Both the position numbers and the translations under genes were made by a program. Source: Dehalococcoidia bacterium (GTDB lineage: Bacteria > Chloroflexota > Dehalococcoidia > Tepidiformales > Tepidiformaceae). From it: DNA of 33,047 nt. The notes beneath the pieces were generated by a model. That model saw only the letters and a program-made list of their open reading frames with translations. It was not told the DNA's origin and did not search any database. The number at the start of each line of letters is the position of its first letter. Position 1 is the stretch's first letter. The stretch lies in the NCBI GenBank assembly GCA_022827945.1, contig JAJEIT010000096.1, forward strand, positions 1-33,047, read 5' to 3'. Shown here one piece after another: positions 31,276-33,047 of this stretch.

Positions 31276-31782
31276 CTAGGGGCGGTCCTCCTCCGGCTCG
31301 GAGGGGCTATCGTCGTCGGGAGGTGGGGGCGGGGAGTTGGGGTCGAGGTCGCCGAGGTCGTCCAGGTCACCGAGGCTGCCCAGGTCGGGCGGGCTGGCCT
31401 CGCCGGCGTCGCGGATGTCGCCAAGGCTGGAGAGGTCGGGCGGGCCGCCTTCGCCGAACTCCTTGAGGATGCGGCGCGCCACCTCGTCGAGCTGTTCAGG
31501 ACCCATGCCCATCCGCTCCATCGTTTGCTGGAGAAGGCGTTGCACCTCCGCGAGGTCGCCCCGGATGAGAGCCTCAGCGAGCTCGAGCTGCGTCTCGATG
31601 GCGACGAACTGCTCGCGCCGGTCGCTCTCGCTCTCGTTGCTGAGGATGGTGGCGAGCAGGCGCGTGAAGAGCGTGCAGGTGCGGGCGATACGGATGCGGT
31701 CGTCGTGGTGCGGGGGAAACTCCCCGGTGACGGCTACCTCCAGGCCGGTGCGCTTGTCTGTGGCGACGTACTGCTCGGGCAT
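31276..31782 (-). CDS. Unknown protein with an acidic proline-rich tail
   Basis: A 168-residue protein. The first 110 residues are helical and include a conserved-looking core (RIARTCTLFTRLLATILSN, then REQFVAIETQLELAEALIRGDLAEVQRLLQQTMERMGM). The tail (about 112-168) has two related PPDLxSLGD segments and ends in Pro/Asp/Glu-rich sequence. No family is recognised. The ATG is 6 bases after a TATGCT box on the minus strand. It follows the terminase-like gene by 43 bases on the same strand but does not look like a phage structural protein. Confidence 0.6.
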   Translation of the reverse strand: MPEQYVATDKRTGLEVAVTGEFPPHHDDRIRIARTCTLFTRLLATILSNESESDRREQFVAIETQLELAEALIRGDLAEVQRLLQQTMERMGMGPEQLDEVARRILKEFGEGGPPDLSSLGDIRDAGEASPPDLGSLGDLDDLGDLDPNSPPPPPDDDSPSEPEEDRP

Positions 31783-31788
31783 GAATCA

Positions 31789-31794
31789 AGCATA
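31789..31794 (-). promoter_or_regulatory. Putative -10 box (TATGCT) of the gene at 31276, leaderless
   Basis: TATGCT on the minus strand ends 6 bases before the ATG at 31782, with no ribosome site between. It suggests this gene has its own promoter and is not just part of the terminase transcript. Confidence 0.45.
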
Positions 31795-31825
31795 GAGGAC
31801 GGGGCCGATCACGTGCGGGAGCGCC

Positions 31826-33047
31826 TCATCGTCGTCCCCGGCCCAGAGCCACGCGCGGCGCGCCCGCCGACTCGGCGGCGCGCAGGCAGAGCGCGAGCGA
31901 CACGACGTAGTCGTCGTGGCCGCGATCGTTGCCCCAGGCGAGCCGCCCGCCGGAGACCAGCGACGCCTCGCAGGCGGCGAGCTCCTCGCGGCAGCGGAAC
32001 GCCTCGGGGCTGCCGTTGTCGCGAGGGAGGGCGAGGCGGCCGGTGCGGGCGGCGGCGAGGAGGGCGTAGCCGAGGGCGCTCTTGGAGGCGGCGGTGAACA
32101 CGACCTCGTCGAGGCGCGCGCCGAGTTGTGGCCGCAGCTGCGCGACGAGCGGGGCGCCCAGCCCCGACGCGTCGGCGCTGACGCGCTCGAACCGCCAGAG
32201 GCGATCGAGCGCGCGAACCTCGTCGAGGACGCGCGCGTAGGGCGCGCCGCGCCACTCGCGCTGGGCGACGGCGCGGCAGGCAACCGCACCGTCATCCCCC
32301 AACGCATCGGCGCGGGCGATCGTGAGGACGGTGGCGTCGGCGTCCTCTCCCTCGCCGCCGAAGTCGAGCCCGGCGACGTAGCGCTCGCCCGGCGCGGGCG
32401 CGGCGAGCGGCTCGTGGCCGCCCTCAAGGGCGGCCAGCAGGTCGCGCGTCAGGAGCCGCCCCGCGACCTCGCCGGGGACGAGCTCGTACTGGCTCAGGAA
32501 GAGCGGGTGGTTCGCGCCCAGCCGCTCGCGCTCCGACTCGACGTAGGCGCCGTAGGCGGGGAGCGTCGCCGCCACCTCGCGCCACGACGCCTCGTGGTGG
32601 CGGCGCGGGCCGTGCGGCGAAGCGGCGTCGAGGGCGCGGTTCGCCTCGACCGCGCGTTCGAGCAAGGTACGTCCGTTCCAGGCCGTGCCGAACAGGACCG
32701 TCGGCGCGCCCGTGCTGGCGGCCATGGGCCGGAACTGGCGGTTGAACCACGCCTCGTCGATGTCCTGGGCCTCGTCGGCGACGAGGGCGATGGAGGCGGT
32801 GTGCCCGGCGACGCTCGCCTGCGGGTTGGCGCTGAGCAGGACCGCCCGCGCCCGGCCCACCGCCACCGTGTCGCCACGCGAGCGGCTCTGGCCGGCGGCG
32901 GGCACGAGCGAGTCGGTGGCGGCCAGCGCCGCGCGGATGCGGTGGGCGCTGATGCGCGCCTGCGGGTCGAGCGTGGGCGCACAGACGACCACGGTCCCGC
33001 CCTCGTGGGCTTTCGCGCGCAGGAGGCAGGCGACGAGCGCGGCGGCG
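31826..33047 (-). CDS. Phage-type terminase large subunit (N-terminus outside the window)
   Basis: The DNA-packaging motor and nuclease of tailed phages or gene transfer agents. The reading frame is open to the window edge, so the N-terminal Walker A part is not seen. Present are VVVCAPTLDPQARIS, the Walker B IALVADEAQDIDE, the coupling segment PTVLFGTAWNG, and an RNase H-like nuclease domain with acidic residues in VAGLDFGGEGEDAD, ERVSADASGLGAPL and NDRGHDDYVVSLAL. All three nuclease positions look intact. No portal, capsid or integrase gene is visible on this side. It is the only phage-like gene in the window and may mark the edge of a prophage or a relic. Confidence 0.85.
   Translation of the reverse strand, partial: AAALVACLLRAKAHEGGTVVVCAPTLDPQARISAHRIRAALAATDSLVPAAGQSRSRGDTVAVGRARAVLLSANPQASVAGHTASIALVADEAQDIDEAWFNRQFRPMAASTGAPTVLFGTAWNGRTLLERAVEANRALDAASPHGPRRHHEASWREVAATLPAYGAYVESERERLGANHPLFLSQYELVPGEVAGRLLTRDLLAALEGGHEPLAAPAPGERYVAGLDFGGEGEDADATVLTIARADALGDDGAVACRAVAQREWRGAPYARVLDEVRALDRLWRFERVSADASGLGAPLVAQLRPQLGARLDEVVFTAASKSALGYALLAAARTGRLALPRDNGSPEAFRCREELAACEASLVSGGRLAWGNDRGHDDYVVSLALCLRAAESAGAPRVALGRGRR

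Overview
This is a high-GC bacterial chromosome segment made mostly of housekeeping genes, with small accessory modules at the seams between operons. The gene mix, the GC-rich codon use, many start codons 6-9 bases behind a TANNNT box (leaderless transcripts), and a secreted repeat type I remember mainly from Dehalococcoidia-like genomes point to Chloroflexota, perhaps a Tepidiforma-like lineage. That placement is inference; no rRNA or other phylogenetic marker was compared.

Layout. 1-5907: end of a complex I operon (a probable NuoI tail, then nuoJKLMN). 5924-6926: a DUF4258-like small protein overlapping a protein of three tandem ~77-residue repeats. 6923-8564 (minus): proA and a small unknown gene. 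8663-10646: coaX and coaBC (coenzyme A synthesis), overlapping. 10647-12160: an intruding AAA ATPase gene whose upstream region carries eight copies of an 11-bp element, mostly 21 bp apart. 12188-14904: a predicted cysteine-codon leader peptide, cysE, cysS and an OsmC-family gene. 14914-15398: a two-gene DUF2283 cassette. 15382-16488 (minus): an enolase-superfamily enzyme. 16601-17032: a small membrane protein. 17048-21391 (minus): an SDR gene, two near-identical acyl-CoA dehydrogenase genes with a hicBA toxin-antitoxin pair between them, and a histidine phosphatase without a canonical start codon. Two similar operator-like dyads lie 42 bp apart upstream of this block. 21631-23314 (minus): an alpha/alpha-toroid protein and a second SDR. 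23376-24010: an MmcQ/YjbR protein converging on an orphan HigA. 24099-25651: a DNA glycosylase overlapping a SucD-like CoA ligase subunit. 25652-26296: two small unknown genes between direct repeats of the sucD-like 3' end. 26327-28122 (minus): a secreted repeat protein and lipA. 28183-29888: an acyl-CoA synthetase (NDP-forming) alpha-like gene and clpS. 29907-31266: two related membrane proteins. 31276-33047 (minus): an acidic-tailed unknown protein and a phage-type terminase large subunit cut by the window edge.

How the genes may work together. Cysteine supply (cysE), cysteine charging (cysS) and CoA synthesis (coaX, coaBC consumes cysteine) lie close together. The SDR and acyl-CoA dehydrogenase block looks like acyl-CoA oxidation under a TetR-type repressor that is not encoded in the window. 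The most unusual signals are the phased repeat array before the ATPase, the cysteine leader before cysE, the paired dyads at 21509-21571 and the duplicated gene end around 25601-26296. No tRNA, rRNA, CRISPR array, transposase or clear rho-independent terminator with a T run was seen.
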